Source of the DNA: Ephemerocybe angulata
Lineage: Eukaryota; Basidiomycota; Agaricomycetes; Agaricales; Psathyrellaceae
Assembly (NCBI GenBank): GCA_013368325.1
Contig: JAACJK010000232.1
Location: 62,001-126,000, forward strand
Reading direction: 5' to 3'
DNA: 64,000 bases
The notes below the pieces were generated by a model. That model was not told where the DNA came from. It made no database searches and saw only the letters and a list, made by a program, of their open reading frames with translations. Each line of letters opens with the position of its first letter. The first letter of the stretch is position 1. The position numbers and the translations under genes were made by a program. This document shows, one piece after another, positions 1-10,869 of this stretch.

Positions 1-1424
1 AGTGGCGAGATCCTCTTAAGGAGAGAGCAGGAACGGTGCGTTGGGGACTGGAACGTAGACTCCTCTTGACGTGTTCGGGGGTTCAAGGATGTATCATGGA
101 TTGAGCTATGAACATATTGTGCACGTAGAAGTATATCCTGTATACTGGTTAGCCCACAGTCCATGACGATTACAAATAACGCACACGCACCTATAGAAAG
201 CCCCCCATTACCTTCCATCTTTCCGATAGCCTCCTCCTTCGCGACACTCCTTGACAGGTACCTCCGCTAATTGGTCTCCAGTCACAAAGTAATGAGGGTG
301 GCGAGGAAGACGTTCGTTCGGTGTACAGAGGGAGGGCTGCGGGCGGGAGGTAGAGAACAAACGAAGAGGGCGGTCGTGGTGGGAGGAGGAAGACGGAAGT
401 GGGCTGCCACCAGGATCGATTGATTTGATGGTGGGGCCGTGCGTGGGAGGGAGTGCCGCATGGGGAGAAGGCCCCTTCCCAGCACTTCCGCTCAATCCTC
501 ACAACTTCAAGATCGTCCAGCGTAATGTACTCGTGTGCCACTCTTGTACAGATCTACTCTCTAAGCAGATCTGGCGTATACACCTCCATGAATGGGCCCC
601 TCAGACGTCCTGATACAGCTGATAAATCACCCGAAATGAAATAAGCGCCGGCGCGGTAGGTAAGGTGCATGGGACTTTGGCATGGACATGGAACTACGCA
701 TCTAAGATTGGGTGGTCTGCAGGGTCTGCTCTCTATATCTTGATAACCTTGGGTATGTTAAAGCTCATAGAACGATGTCCGATCGTATTCCAGCCTTTCG
801 TTTGCGAACATCTATCCGACTTTAAGTCGGGTTTCCAGAATCCAGATTGAAGACGCACTGCGTACATTTTACGCCTTTCGCCTTTTGAAATTGCGGAAGG
901 GCGGATAATAAGACCCACTTTAGACGCTCAATGCACCCACACCATTCGCAGTCGCATGTTAGATGTATAAATATCCAGTTAGTAGGTCATTTTTTGTATG
1001 TACCAAGGAGTCCAATACAAGCCATGCTATGTGCTCCTTCTCGATCGCCAATTGGATATTATATACGCACCGCCAAGGAGTAACGTATCCACACATAGAA
1101 GTCCAGAGCAGGGACGCGCCCGAGATGTGATCTCCCATCTTATCTTATCTTATCTCCCCGGAAATTGGGAATCTGGGCGCTTGACGGGTGTGTGTGTGTG
1201 TAAGGGTCGCTATGGGCTTTGTGCACAATACAGTCACTGAATCGCATTGAGGCATGTAGGTGTGTGTGTGATGTAGGTCGCACTTGGGTCGCGCAAAGCG
1301 CCCGTGGCGCCTATCCCAACACATGCGCCTATTGTAATTTGTCGCACAACGTAGGAATAAGAGATACGTGGAGAAACAAACCGGACCCGTGATACAGAAG
1401 AATGAGCCTGAGCAGGGGAACATT
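1..1424. other. No supported gene; simple repeats only
   Basis: Short open frames on both strands start at non-ATG codons or lack codon continuity, and I could not join them into a convincing gene. The stretch holds GT-rich runs near 1188-1200 and 1260-1270 and a triplet of GATAAG motifs (see the 1090-1200 repeat). Confidence 0.5.
1090..1200 (+). repeat. Short dispersed repeat with clustered GATAAG motifs, copy 1
   Basis: A block reading agatgtgatc, then tandem ttatc units (GATAAG on the minus strand), then gggcgcttgac is found again at 3325-3430. Three GATAAG words lie side by side here. GATAAG is the core site of fungal GATA-type zinc-finger regulators, but the flanking similarity suggests that the cluster was copied with a small repeat. 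Confidence 0.5.
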
Positions 1425-2275
1425 CTAGGGTTCGGTAGTATGTGCCGACTCTGCGGTGGGGAAACTATGCGTTACTACCAGCAGAGGAATCTGACGTTGA
1501 GCTGGACAAAGCCGAAAAGTTATTAACATGAATCTCAAGAGTTGGTAGTCTATAGGAAGCTGACCTGTTTCCACAGCAGCAGCCATTGGGAGTGCAATAT
1601 CGTTTCGGCCGCTGGCCAAGCACAAAGACTGAACTGCGGACATCTGCTCGACATGCGATTGGAGTTCTATCGTCATGTACTGGAGCTGTTGGGCAGTCCG
1701 TCGGTACTCAAAGTGCATCACGTTGAATTTATCGATGAGGTGTAACCACTGCCGCGCAGTTCCGTCAACTTCGGCAGGGCAGGGGTGGGGCCCAGGTCCA
1801 GCCGAACCGGCACTGTCCTAGAGACAAGTCAGGGACCCAATCTCAAAGTGAGGCCAAGAACGGACATTGAGATGTAGTGTTGGATAGGACTGGGACCCGT
1901 CGGAGGAGGAAAGTGGTATATTCGAGGTCTGCTGCCAGTTCCCAATATGTCAAATCCACTGAATGAGAAATATCGAGCGAATTGACCTACTGCGCGATGA
2001 CCGTAATACTCACTCCATTGAGACTGGTACCTTCCGGTGAATTCATTTAACATTCCGTGTGAATCGTTTTGACGATGCTGATTTGAATTCGTAGTATATG
2101 AGGGTGGGTGGGAGTTAGGCCTGGAGGGGGGACTGTTGGAGTGTCGGTCGACCTGAGGGCTGCGAGCCGAGTTAACGTTCATTCTCGTCCCGGAGAGGAG
2201 GGTCAAGTTGCAGAGTCCAAGTTGGTGGGTGAGGTTATAGGTAGCTCGTGCTCGGCAGCAATGGTTCACCAGCAA
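1425..2275 (-). other. Possible coding exons, unrecognised
   Basis: Two open stretches on the minus strand have protein-like composition: a Ser/Pro/Asn-rich piece at 1829-2275 and a piece ending at 1425. A splice acceptor (ctctag on the minus strand, near 1820) sits before the second. I could not find a consistent start or donor, and I recognise no domain. This may be a decayed or misread gene. Confidence 0.2.
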
Positions 2276-2629
2276 TAGGGGTTTGGTGCGCAGCCGGGTG
2301 GAATGAAACGTGGCGCTCTAACGAATTGACAATTGTTCTCTCCCGTCCATCTGTATCCGTCAGAAGTATTCAAGGTCCGATTTTAACTCAGGAAGACAGC
2401 CGATCAGCATCATCTACCCACCATAATCCATCTGAGTACGTGACAGTAAGCTTACAATCGCATCGACAATTTGACCGAGACATCGAGCAGAGTTCAGTTC
2501 GACTATGTTACATGCTGAGAAGTACAAGAAAAGCGTTGACGGGGGGATGCAACAGGTGTTTGGTGGCTTAGATCTGGGAAAGGTCGAAACATCAGCACAA
2601 AATAACACTGTGTGAAGATTGAGAAGACT

Positions 2630-3200
2630 TACTGCCCACCCATTGTCGAACTTAGGATGAAGACATTTCTTAAAGGCGAATGTAGCAAGGGTGGGATCAA
2701 ACTCTCCCCCACACTCCTTAACGAATGAGTGAAACACATCCAGCTTTGCAACGTCCTGTTCCCTGACATCCTTAATCTTCGTCGAGTGTGGATGCCCCTC
2801 CTCAACCTGCTCTGGACCTTGGTATTCAATGCCCCGAATAGGGAAGAAAATACCAATGATTTCGCTATCCTGGTCCTCTAAGACTGCATTCCGAGCTGCG
2901 GAAGCATGGGTCAGGATTTGGTTACTAGGTGAGACAACTTCACTTACTTCGCAAAACGGGGGGCGTAAAGGGTGACTTCCTCCAGAGGGCGTGCGAGCGC
3001 CAGCTATCGTACGCTGTTATATATCGGAGCATCCTCAAATCTGAGAATTTCGGTCCTGACAAGCCCATCTCTGGGATACTGCGAATGAACTGCTTGAAGT
3101 CTCCTGGAGCTAGAGCTCCCAACCACTATACCACATGTACTTGGAGACGCGCTTCTGCTGCATAGGCGCAGGTTTATCCTGGATGAAAAGGTCGACACAA
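2630..3200 (-). pseudogene. Probable degraded gene fragment, unrecognised
   Basis: Minus-strand coding-like sequence runs from about 2900 down to 2630, with segments such as VEEGHPHSTKIKD and FVKECGGEFDPTLATF, and is preceded by a splice acceptor near 2900. An upstream piece (about 3170-2950) stays in one frame but is broken by a TAG, and its donor phase does not match the acceptor. No family was recognised. The combination of good codon continuity and a stop suggests decay. Confidence 0.3.
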
Positions 3201-3324
3201 CTTCAATCTGGAGGGCGAGTTGGGATATGAGTGGCGAATGGACGATGGTGGTAAGAAACTGTGGCGCTCTTGCTAAGTTGCTTCCGGATGACGCACCCTA
3301 GCGCCAAACACGCCGATCGTCAGG

Positions 3325-3430
3325 ACTCAGATCGAGGTCCAGGCCCAAGATGTGATCCCCATCTTATCTTATTCTTATCTTATCTTATCTCCCTGCAAAA
3401 TCGAAGCACGGGCGCTTGACAGGTCGTGCG
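3325..3430 (+). repeat. Short dispersed repeat with clustered GATAAG motifs, copy 2
   Basis: Same arrangement as at 1090-1200, here with five ttatc units in a row (3363-3392), followed by gggcgcttgacagg. It lies about 400 bp beyond the 3' end of the cystathionine gamma-lyase gene. Confidence 0.5.
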
Positions 3431-3814
3431 CTTCATTTGACAAGGGTTCAGCGTCGATCTGGATCCTTCTGCATGGCTGATTTCCATTTCAGGATGACTC
3501 GAGCTGTCGGTGGAGGACAATGGAACAATGGACAATGAGGGAGTACGTAGAACTGAGTAGAGTAGAGGGCGTAATAACACCTAATAACACCCACCTACCG
3601 AAGATCTCACGAAAAGAACATCAAAGGTCCGAGCTGCCAACACACAGAACTGGAACCAGACAATAGCATGTCCAATTGCATAGAACGATAGCAGATACAA
3701 AGGAATAAATAGACCAATAATAGTACACGACCTCTAAAGTGTCTTTTTCTACTCTACAGCCAAAGGTTCGCATCTACCAATTCAATCATATCGTATAAGT
3801 CGCACCTGAGAGAC

Positions 3815-5213
3815 TCAGAACCCAGCAACGCGAACCCGCTCGAGCGCCTGCTCGATGTCGCGAACGAGATCCTCAGCCTCCTCCACACCAACCGACAGAC
3901 GAACAAGTCCTCCGTCAATCCCGAGAGCCGCCCGCTCCGCCTCGGGGATCCCACCGTGCGTCATGCTCGCGGGATGCTCGGCGAGGGACTCTACACCACC
4001 CAGCGATTCGGCGAGGGTGAAGAGACGTGTGGAGGTAAGGAAAGCGACAGCCGCGTCGTACGAGGGAAGACGGAACGAGATCATGCCGCTGAAGGGGAAC
4101 CCACCAGCCGGTGCGTCCACACTCGGCTCGATACGGAGGTGCTCCTCGACGATCCACTTCTTCGCGTGCGACGAGAGCGACTTCCACGCGAGGTCGTAGC
4201 GGCGATCGCCCTCGAGGCCCGGGTACATAACCTCGCGCACGAGGGGGTTGCGCTTCAGCGCCCGCGCGACCTTGAGCGCGTTCGCGCCGTGCTGCTTCAT
4301 GCGGAGCGCGAGGGTCTTCGCGCCGCGCTGGGCGAGCCACGAGTCGTACGGACTCGGCACGGCCCCAGTGGCGTTCTGGAGGAACCGCAGCTTCTCGGCG
4401 AAGGCCTTGGCGGTTGCGTTCCGCGCCGGGGGGAGGATAACGGCACCCATGACGACGTCACTGTGTCCGTTGACGTACTTGGTGAGACTGTGCAGGACGA
4501 GGTCGGCGCCGAGCTGGAGTGGGGAGGAGTAGTAGGGGGAGAGGAAGGTGTTGTCGACGAGGAGGAGGGGCTGCGCGGGGTGGGCGCGGACAATCTTGGC
4601 GATGCGGGCGATGTCCATGAGCTTGAGGGTGGGGTTTGTTGGTGACTCGAGCCAGACGAGCTAGAATGACGTTAGAATGGAGAAACGGAACTAAGAATAG
4701 CGAACGCACCTTGGTGTTAGGCTTGATAGCCTCCGCGACAGCCTCCTCGTCCGCAACCTCGAGATCCAGGAGCGTCACATCGACGCCCTGAGCTTCCCGA
4801 GCGACTCTAGTCAAGTAACGATGCGTTCCACCATAGACGTCGTTGACGGAGAGAACGTGAGCTCCGTGACCCAAAGCCTGAACGACGACGCCTGTCGCAG
4901 CGCTTCCACTGGCAAAAGCGAGTCCCTGCTGTCCGCCAACCTCGATGCTCGCAAGCAGACTTTCGAGGGCGTTTCTGTTGGGGTTGTCAGAGCGACTGTA
5001 CTCGTAGCCCTTGTGCACGCCGGGGGCTGACTGGGCGTAGGTCGTCGAGAGCGAGATGGCGGGGATGACGGCGCCTGTCGAGGCGTCGGGCGAGGATCCT
5101 ACATGGATGGCGCGGGTTCCGAAGCCGTCCTGGGCGGGCTTGTGGATGCCGTTCGAGACGCCGTTCGAGGTGCCTTTGGTCTTGGGGGTAAGGAGGTCGA
5201 GGGAGGGAGACAT
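3815..5213 (-). CDS. CYS3: Cystathionine gamma-lyase (PLP enzyme)
   Basis: A pyridoxal-phosphate enzyme of the Cys/Met metabolism family, expected to cleave cystathionine to cysteine, 2-oxobutyrate and ammonia in the cytosol (reverse transsulfuration). There are two exons, complement(3815..4660, 4710..5213), with a 49-nt GT-AG intron, giving 449 aa. Visible family marks are the YSRSDNP substrate/cofactor loop near residue 75, the ASGSAATG phosphate-binding segment, VDNTF, and the PLP-lysine motif HSLTKYVNGHSDVVMG with Lys229. The stretch after the lysine, NGHSDVVMG, matches gamma-lyases, but cystathionine gamma-synthases and O-acetylhomoserine sulfhydrylases are close relatives. An N-terminal extension of about 25 residues precedes the conserved core. 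The exon 1/exon 2 join keeps frame through LVWLESPTNPTLK. The ATG at 5213 is the first in frame and lies about 115 bp below a TATA box. GC content at third positions is high, unlike the flanking repeats. Confidence 0.93.
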
Positions 5214-5326
5214 GGCGGGGGTGAGACTCTGGGATTCACGAGAAGTAGGCGAGTCGAAAGGGCGGTAGGGGGAGAAGGTGGTGGTGGTTTGGAATGTAAT
5301 TTTCCGTTGACCCGGCCGCCATTCTA

Positions 5327-5334
5327 ATTTATAG
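5327..5334 (-). promoter_or_regulatory. TATA box of the cystathionine gamma-lyase gene
   Basis: TATAAATT on the minus strand, 114 bp upstream of the ATG at 5213. The leader between them is C-rich, as is common for fungal promoters. Confidence 0.5.
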
Positions 5335-5339
5335 GCGAG

Positions 5340-7164
5340 GACCGACGCGGTTCAGAGAGAAAATGGCCGATAACTAAGCGAAATTGCTAACGATGGCGTC
5401 TTCGCTGAGTCAGCACAAATGCCCAGGCGAACCTGCGGGCTGCATTGGTTCCCGACTCTAGTAAGCATGGGTTCGTCTATAAGCTCCTTTGTAAGTCGCC
5501 TGTCACAGTGTCAGCATGGAACTACAGACAGGGAAGTGCCCGTGCCATGCGTCATCGTCGCTCAGCGCCGAGAAGGATGTCTTGTGTTTGAAATACCTCA
5601 AAGCGCCGGGTAGAGCCAGATACGAGTACACGTACAATAACACACACTCGTCATTAGAGCTCATCCCGCCTGGCAATGGTACCATATGCCGTTAACGGCC
5701 CTTCCCAACTGCTTCTCTTCGAATTCGCAACTCATTTCGTAAATCCATGTTAGGTTTAAGGTTTTTGCCTGTTTGAGATGTGACGAATGTTGTGCATCGA
5801 GGCCTGTTGTGGGCCTGTGGCGCCGTGGCGCTTCAAGGCGCCAATTGTCCATAATTGGGGTCTCAGCACCTCGAGGTGGAACGGATCTCGGAGGAGGTCA
5901 TGCGTTTTAGACGCCGGCGGAGGCATCCGTTCCCATCGTTCCTCGCCGTTTTACCTCCGCACCGACCTTTCATTATACTTCGGGAACGTGGTCTTGCTAG
6001 TCGGCTTCGCACAAAAGAAATGTATCCTGATAACACATGTGATGTAGCCGACCACCGACATGGAGCACGGACGCTACCCATACGGACCGCGGTGATCGTC
6101 GTGGATAGGGTGGGTACATGAACCCATTCGCGGATCCTCCAATTCGTGTGTCACACCTTGGAACGAGGTGTGTACACAACTATTTGGAGACTCGCACACG
6201 TAGAAAGGATGATTGAAGCTAACTGTGAGGGCCGCAGGCGCCGATTGTAGAAAGGGAGTTGGGAAAGATGAAATAAGCGCCCACCAAGTAATACTTCTCG
6301 GCGAAAACTCGAATCAATAATCTCTTCAGAAGAAAGTGGGACTTGTAATTAGCTCCTCGGGTGTGGATGCGGTCGTGCTCAAAACTGACGTCGCTCCTTG
6401 CACCACTCCTCCCATAAGTACCAACCCCAAATGCTCCAACGTGGAACGTGGTTGGGGTCCACGGTCTATAAGAGGTTAGCGAATCGAACATCCAAGGCGC
6501 TCCAAGACAACTCCAAGAGAACTAACATTCGGGTAACGTACCGAAATCGCGATGCAAAAGCTTGAAGATACCTCATTCAAGTATCTCAGGTCGCCGGTCC
6601 CGAACCCCTTTGTGTCATACCTCGGGAACGAGGCGCAGTGGTATGAATGTACATCACCCAGGGAGATGAAGTGAATAGCGAGGAGGGGGCGAAGAGGGCT
6701 GTCCTTCTACCAAACGTTACTCTCTGATACCTTCCATGTCCGATGGCTTTGGCTGTTATCACCCCGCCGTCCCACAGTTATTGAGGTAAGTTCCTTGAAA
6801 CAGCGACAGCCAAGAATCCCAAGATAGTCTGAAAGATGAATTCTGAAGTCATGAGTCGCTCTTCACTACGTAAGGATCCTCCATTGCCATTACATATTGC
6901 GGGAACGTCACGGGCGCCTATTCCGAGATTCCGAGGTTCCGAGCGCGAAGCGAAATGAATTATTTAATTGTAGGTTTGGTTGCCGTGAACCGACATTGAC
7001 AGGGCACACCTTCGTTTTAATGTGCACTGAGTATCGTTTCGCTTTCAACTGTGATACGTAGTCGAACTGGAGCTGGAGCTCTGTCACACAGATTTCGTAC
7101 TCGCCTTCAGGAAACAGTAGTACCTGAGATACCTTTACCAGACCCTGGATATAGAGCACGTCGA
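5340..7164. other. No supported gene
   Basis: Only short frames. A minus-strand frame at 6908-7159 encodes a protein-like stretch (LVKVSQVLLFPEGEYEICV) but begins at GTG and has no splice partner that I could find, so it is not called. Confidence 0.4.
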
Positions 7165-8004
7165 CGGATAGGGCTTTAGGTGTGCGCCAATGGCGAGTAT
7201 TGCGATGGTATTTTACGAGTCATGCCAAACAAGGTATCAGGGTGTATTGTAGCCACTGCGGGGTAGCGTTCGAGCAATTTGATCAAACGGAAATCATCAG
7301 AGCAGGGGCCCGGGGTGCGCACTTGTGGTCACTGCAGGTTGGGATAGTAGTGCATGTTTGAATCCCTGAGTCCATGCTGCATGCGACCATCGCCGAGGCC
7401 GAGCTACGTGAAACGCATCTGCTCTATGTGTGAGCCTGCAGCATCGTCAGGTCGTGCCGTCAAGTCGCCGATGTGACCTAGTACGGCCATGTCCAGCGTC
7501 TTGCGGAGTACAAAGCGCGAATGTGTGCCTGCAGGCGGGCGGTGAGTGCTTTATGGCGGTAGTGGCACGGCCACGCACGGACGGCTTGGACAATAGAAGC
7601 CCGTGGTTGGGTTGCTTTGCGTTGGAACATCGAGGGTGACCGGTGATGGGTGATCGATACTAGTAGGACTGTACAATGCGTGGCTTTGATGCTTTGTATC
7701 CCCCTTTCTCTTTCTCGGAATGGCATCACCCCATAGCTAATCATAGCGAAATACCTCAAATTCGCTCATACATCTGCGTCCAAAATGGCAGCTTGGTGAA
7801 ACTATGCCATTGGAACGAGGATCTATCGGCGTCTACAAAGCGTCCATGTTGGGGTGCCGCTATCACTGATCCATGTCGGACTATGGACAAAGCGAAAGGC
7901 ATCAATCTGACCATTGAACCAAAGCACGACAATGCGAGACGCTTGGTATGCGGGACTATGCGCTTTGCTTGCACTAAGCCTATGATTGTCGAAGAACGGC
8001 AAGG

Positions 8005-8013
8005 TATAAAAAG
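8005..8013 (+). promoter_or_regulatory. TATA box of homeodomain gene copy 1
   Basis: TATAAAAAG lies 95 bp before the ATG at 8100. The same element and spacing occur in copy 2 at 9959. Confidence 0.6.
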
Positions 8014-8099
8014 GGTGGGCGTGTTGTATTTCTGCACCCTCACCCTTTCTTCCCTCGACGATCTCCCCGACGCAGCCTTTCCCACATTATCTTCCCAGA

Positions 8100-8840
8100 A
8101 TGCAATTCTACCGCAGCAATATCCATAACCTTCTTAACAGCGAGGACGAGCATCCTGATTTCGTCGAGGTGCAAACATCGTCGGAACAAGGATCTGAGGC
8201 TTCACCGATAGATTTGACGGACGACGTCGATGACAACGACGTGCACATGGAGGGGTCACACAGTCCACCCTCAAGTCCTGAGACGTCGCGCAGCTCGAGT
8301 GCTAAGCCAAAGCGACACAGAACAGTCTTCACCGAGAAACAGTTGAAAGCACTCCAGCTATGTTTTGGTCATACCCCAAGCCCGACGATACAACAGTGTG
8401 AGGACCTGGCCGTGACTCTTGGCATCCAGTATGACACGGTTAGGCGGTGGTATGTTTCAATGAATCTTTTCCCCACTTACTATACCGCTTACCGCCAATA
8501 CCCCAGGTTCTCCCGCGAAAGACTTAAAGCACCACGGCGACTCCTTCCCGACGGAACCAAGCTTGAGCTAAGGAAGAGACTAACACCGGGGCAAAAATCG
8601 AGGTTGGAGCATGAGTATGAACTCAACCCACATCCTTCGGGAGAGAAACGGGAGGAAATTGCTCTCGATATTAACTTGAGTTATCTACGAGTCTCGAACT
8701 GGTGCGCCTATCCTACTGCAATTAAATGAGCCATTCGACATACTGATCAAAATCAACTATTAAGGTACATGCATATGAACTCATCATGGGGCAGGAGGAA
8801 GAAGGAGCGACTAGCGGCGAACACCTCGTCAATGCGCTGA
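8100..8840 (+). CDS. Double-homeodomain protein, copy 1
   Basis: Putative DNA-binding nuclear protein. Exons are 8100..8449, 8507..8701 and 8765..8840, giving 206 aa; an alternative third-exon acceptor at 8795 would give 196 aa. After an acidic Ser/Pro/Asp-rich start, a first homeodomain spans about 70-128 (Arg74 = position 5, Phe77 = 8, Leu85 = 16, Phe89 = 20, Trp117-Phe118 = 48-49). A second spans about 135-194 (Arg139, Leu150, Tyr154, Trp182, then a basic RRKKERLA tail). Both third helices are split by an intron within the Trp48 codon. In the first domain the normally invariant Asn51 is Arg120 (WFSRER instead of WFQNRR). This does not look like the usual divergent HD1/HD2 mating-type pair. 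The gene is duplicated at 10052. The end of the second homeodomain depends on the choice of acceptor. Confidence 0.7.
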
Positions 8841-9958
8841 CTCCTGTGCGTTTTAAACTGTATTTTATTATTCTTTTATACCACCACGAGCCTTGTAACG
8901 AGTTATCGACAATGTGGCGGGGGTCGAATGGTAGTCTTTCAGGCATGAACATTGGAACAAATTGAATATGGCACTGTCTTCACGCATTGTTCGGAGAAAA
9001 ATGATGGTATCTTATCTCCCCCCAGACGTACACCTGGCACCTTCGCTCCCACTTTCTAGTCAAGCCACCCTGACACAGTCCAGCTCGTCGATCAGGACCT
9101 GCGTTCCGTGAACCAACACAACTTGAGCGCAAAGAAGTCATCTGACTAATGTCGAGCTGTGCCCATAGGAGATAATGGAGTATTTACTGAAAGGGAAGTT
9201 GTTCAAGCATGCGCTTTAGCTTGCAATAACTGAAATACCCTGACCAAATGCTGGGCAGACCCTTACCCCGATCGACAGGGCTTCAATTGCAAGTGGGCGC
9301 CAATGTCCATTATTGGTATTTAACGAGTCACGACGGGGCGTTCGAGCAAGTTGGTCAAAGGGAATTCGTCGAGGTAAGATTAGGGTAGCGTTTACTTGTG
9401 GTCACTTCAGATTGGGAATTTGGCCGTGCCCATCCGAAACCCTGAGCCTCTACTGCATACCGGATGTGCTTGAAATACGAGTATTAACATCACCGAGGCC
9501 GGACTGTACCAAACCTAGCTCAGTACTCTTGGTTTCGTGGCTCCGACGCGACCTAGTATGGCCTGCCATGTGGGCAGTGGTGGGGAGGCTGATGGCACCT
9601 CCGCGCGCATTGCTTGGACAAGGACGCGCGTGGTTGCGTCGCTTTGCGTTAGGACATCGAGGGGGTCATCGGCACTAATAGGACTGTACAAAGCGGCGCT
9701 TTGATGGTTGTGCTTCTCATAATGGGACCGATTCACAGCTGATCATAGCGGAATACCTCTGATTTGCTTAGTGAAACAATGTCATTGGAACGAGGCTGTA
9801 TGGGCGTCTACAAAGCGTCCATGAATTCGGGGTGCCGCCATCACCGGTCCTTGTCGGAGTGTGAAGCGTAGAATCAGGACTCTGGACAAAGCAACCAAAG
9901 GACGACAGCCTATGCGCTTTGCTTGCACTCAGACTATAATTGTCGGGGAACGGAAAGG

Positions 9959-9967
9959 TATAAAAAG
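9959..9967 (+). promoter_or_regulatory. TATA box of homeodomain gene copy 2
   Basis: TATAAAAAG, 93 bp before the ATG at 10052, embedded in the same conserved promoter block as copy 1. Confidence 0.55.
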
Positions 9968-10051
9968 GGTGGGCGTGTTGTATTTCTACACACTCGCCCT
10001 TTCTGCTCGACAATCTCCTCAACCCACCCTTCCACACATTACCTTCCCAGA

Positions 10052-10592
10052 ATGCAATTCTACCGCAGCAAAATCCATGATCTTCTTAACAGCGAGGACG
10101 AGCATCCGGATTCTATGGAGGTGGACTCAACATCGTCAAAGCAAGGATCTGAGGCTTCTCCGACAAATTTAAAGGACAACGTTGATGACAACGACGTGCA
10201 CATGGAGGGGTCACACAGTCCACCCTCAAGTCCTGAGAAGTCGTGCAGCTCGAGTGCTAAGCCAAAGCGACGTCGACACAGAACAACCGATAAACAGTTG
10301 AAAGCACTCCAGCTATATTTTGATCATACCCCAAGGCCGACGGTACAACAGCGTAGGGACTTGGCCGTGACTCTCGGCATCAAGTATGAGACGATTACGC
10401 GGTGGTATGTTTCAATTGATTCTTTCCCACACTTACTATACCGCTTACCGCCAATACCCCAGGTTCTCTCGCGAAAGACTTAATGCACCACAGAGACTTC
10501 TTCCCGACGGAACCAAGCTTGAGCCCAGGAAGAACCTAACGCCGGAGCAAAAATCGAGGCTGGAGCATGAGTATGAACTCATCATATGGTAG
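10052..10592 (+). CDS. Truncated homeodomain protein, copy 2
   Basis: Paralogue of the gene at 8100. Exons are 10052..10404 and 10463..10592 (58-nt intron within the Trp48 codon), giving 160 aa. The acidic N-terminus and the first homeodomain are retained, again with WFSRER and so without Asn51. The second homeodomain is cut after its first helix (SRLEHEYEL), followed by IIW and a stop. Comparison with copy 1 shows that the sequence between two tatgaactca words has been lost, which removes the rest of the domain and the second intron. It may still be a single-homeodomain protein, or a pseudogene. Confidence 0.6.
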
Positions 10593-10869
10593 GAGGAGGA
10601 AGGAGCGACTAGCGGAGAACACCTCGTCAATGCGTTGACTCCCGGGCTCTGCCTTGTGAACTGTATTTTATTATTCTCTTATATTGCAATGAACTTCGTA
10701 GCGAGTTCTAGTTATCCACAATGTGGCGGCCGGCTATATTTACCAGCTCGAGTATTCTGAAGGTATTGGTAATCTGGGATCGAAAGGTAGTCAGTCGTTC
10801 GGACATGAAGATCGGGTTGGACCAGATAAAGAAGTTGGTCCTGTCTTCACGTATTGCTGGGGCCAAGGC

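Larger units (their letters stand above)
7165..8990 (+). repeat. Tandem duplication unit 1 (homeodomain locus)
   Basis: This segment is repeated with divergence at 9275-10865, in the same orientation. Shared blocks include gcgccaatg near the start, gcgttcgagcaa, cttgtggtcact, the TATA region tataaaaagggtgggcgtg, the whole homeodomain gene and the downstream acaatgtggcgg segment. Part of the upstream half also occurs at 24410-24680. Confidence 0.8.
9275..10865 (+). repeat. Tandem duplication unit 2 (homeodomain locus)
   Basis: Diverged direct copy of 7165-8990. It is shorter, mainly because about 150 bp inside the homeodomain gene are missing. Confidence 0.8.

Noticed and set aside
191..541. 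Minus-strand frames that can be joined into a small two-exon protein (HEYITLDDLEV plus PSLCTPNERL...)
   Set aside because: The splice signals fit, but the only start is GTG with a stop just upstream, so no credible start codon exists.
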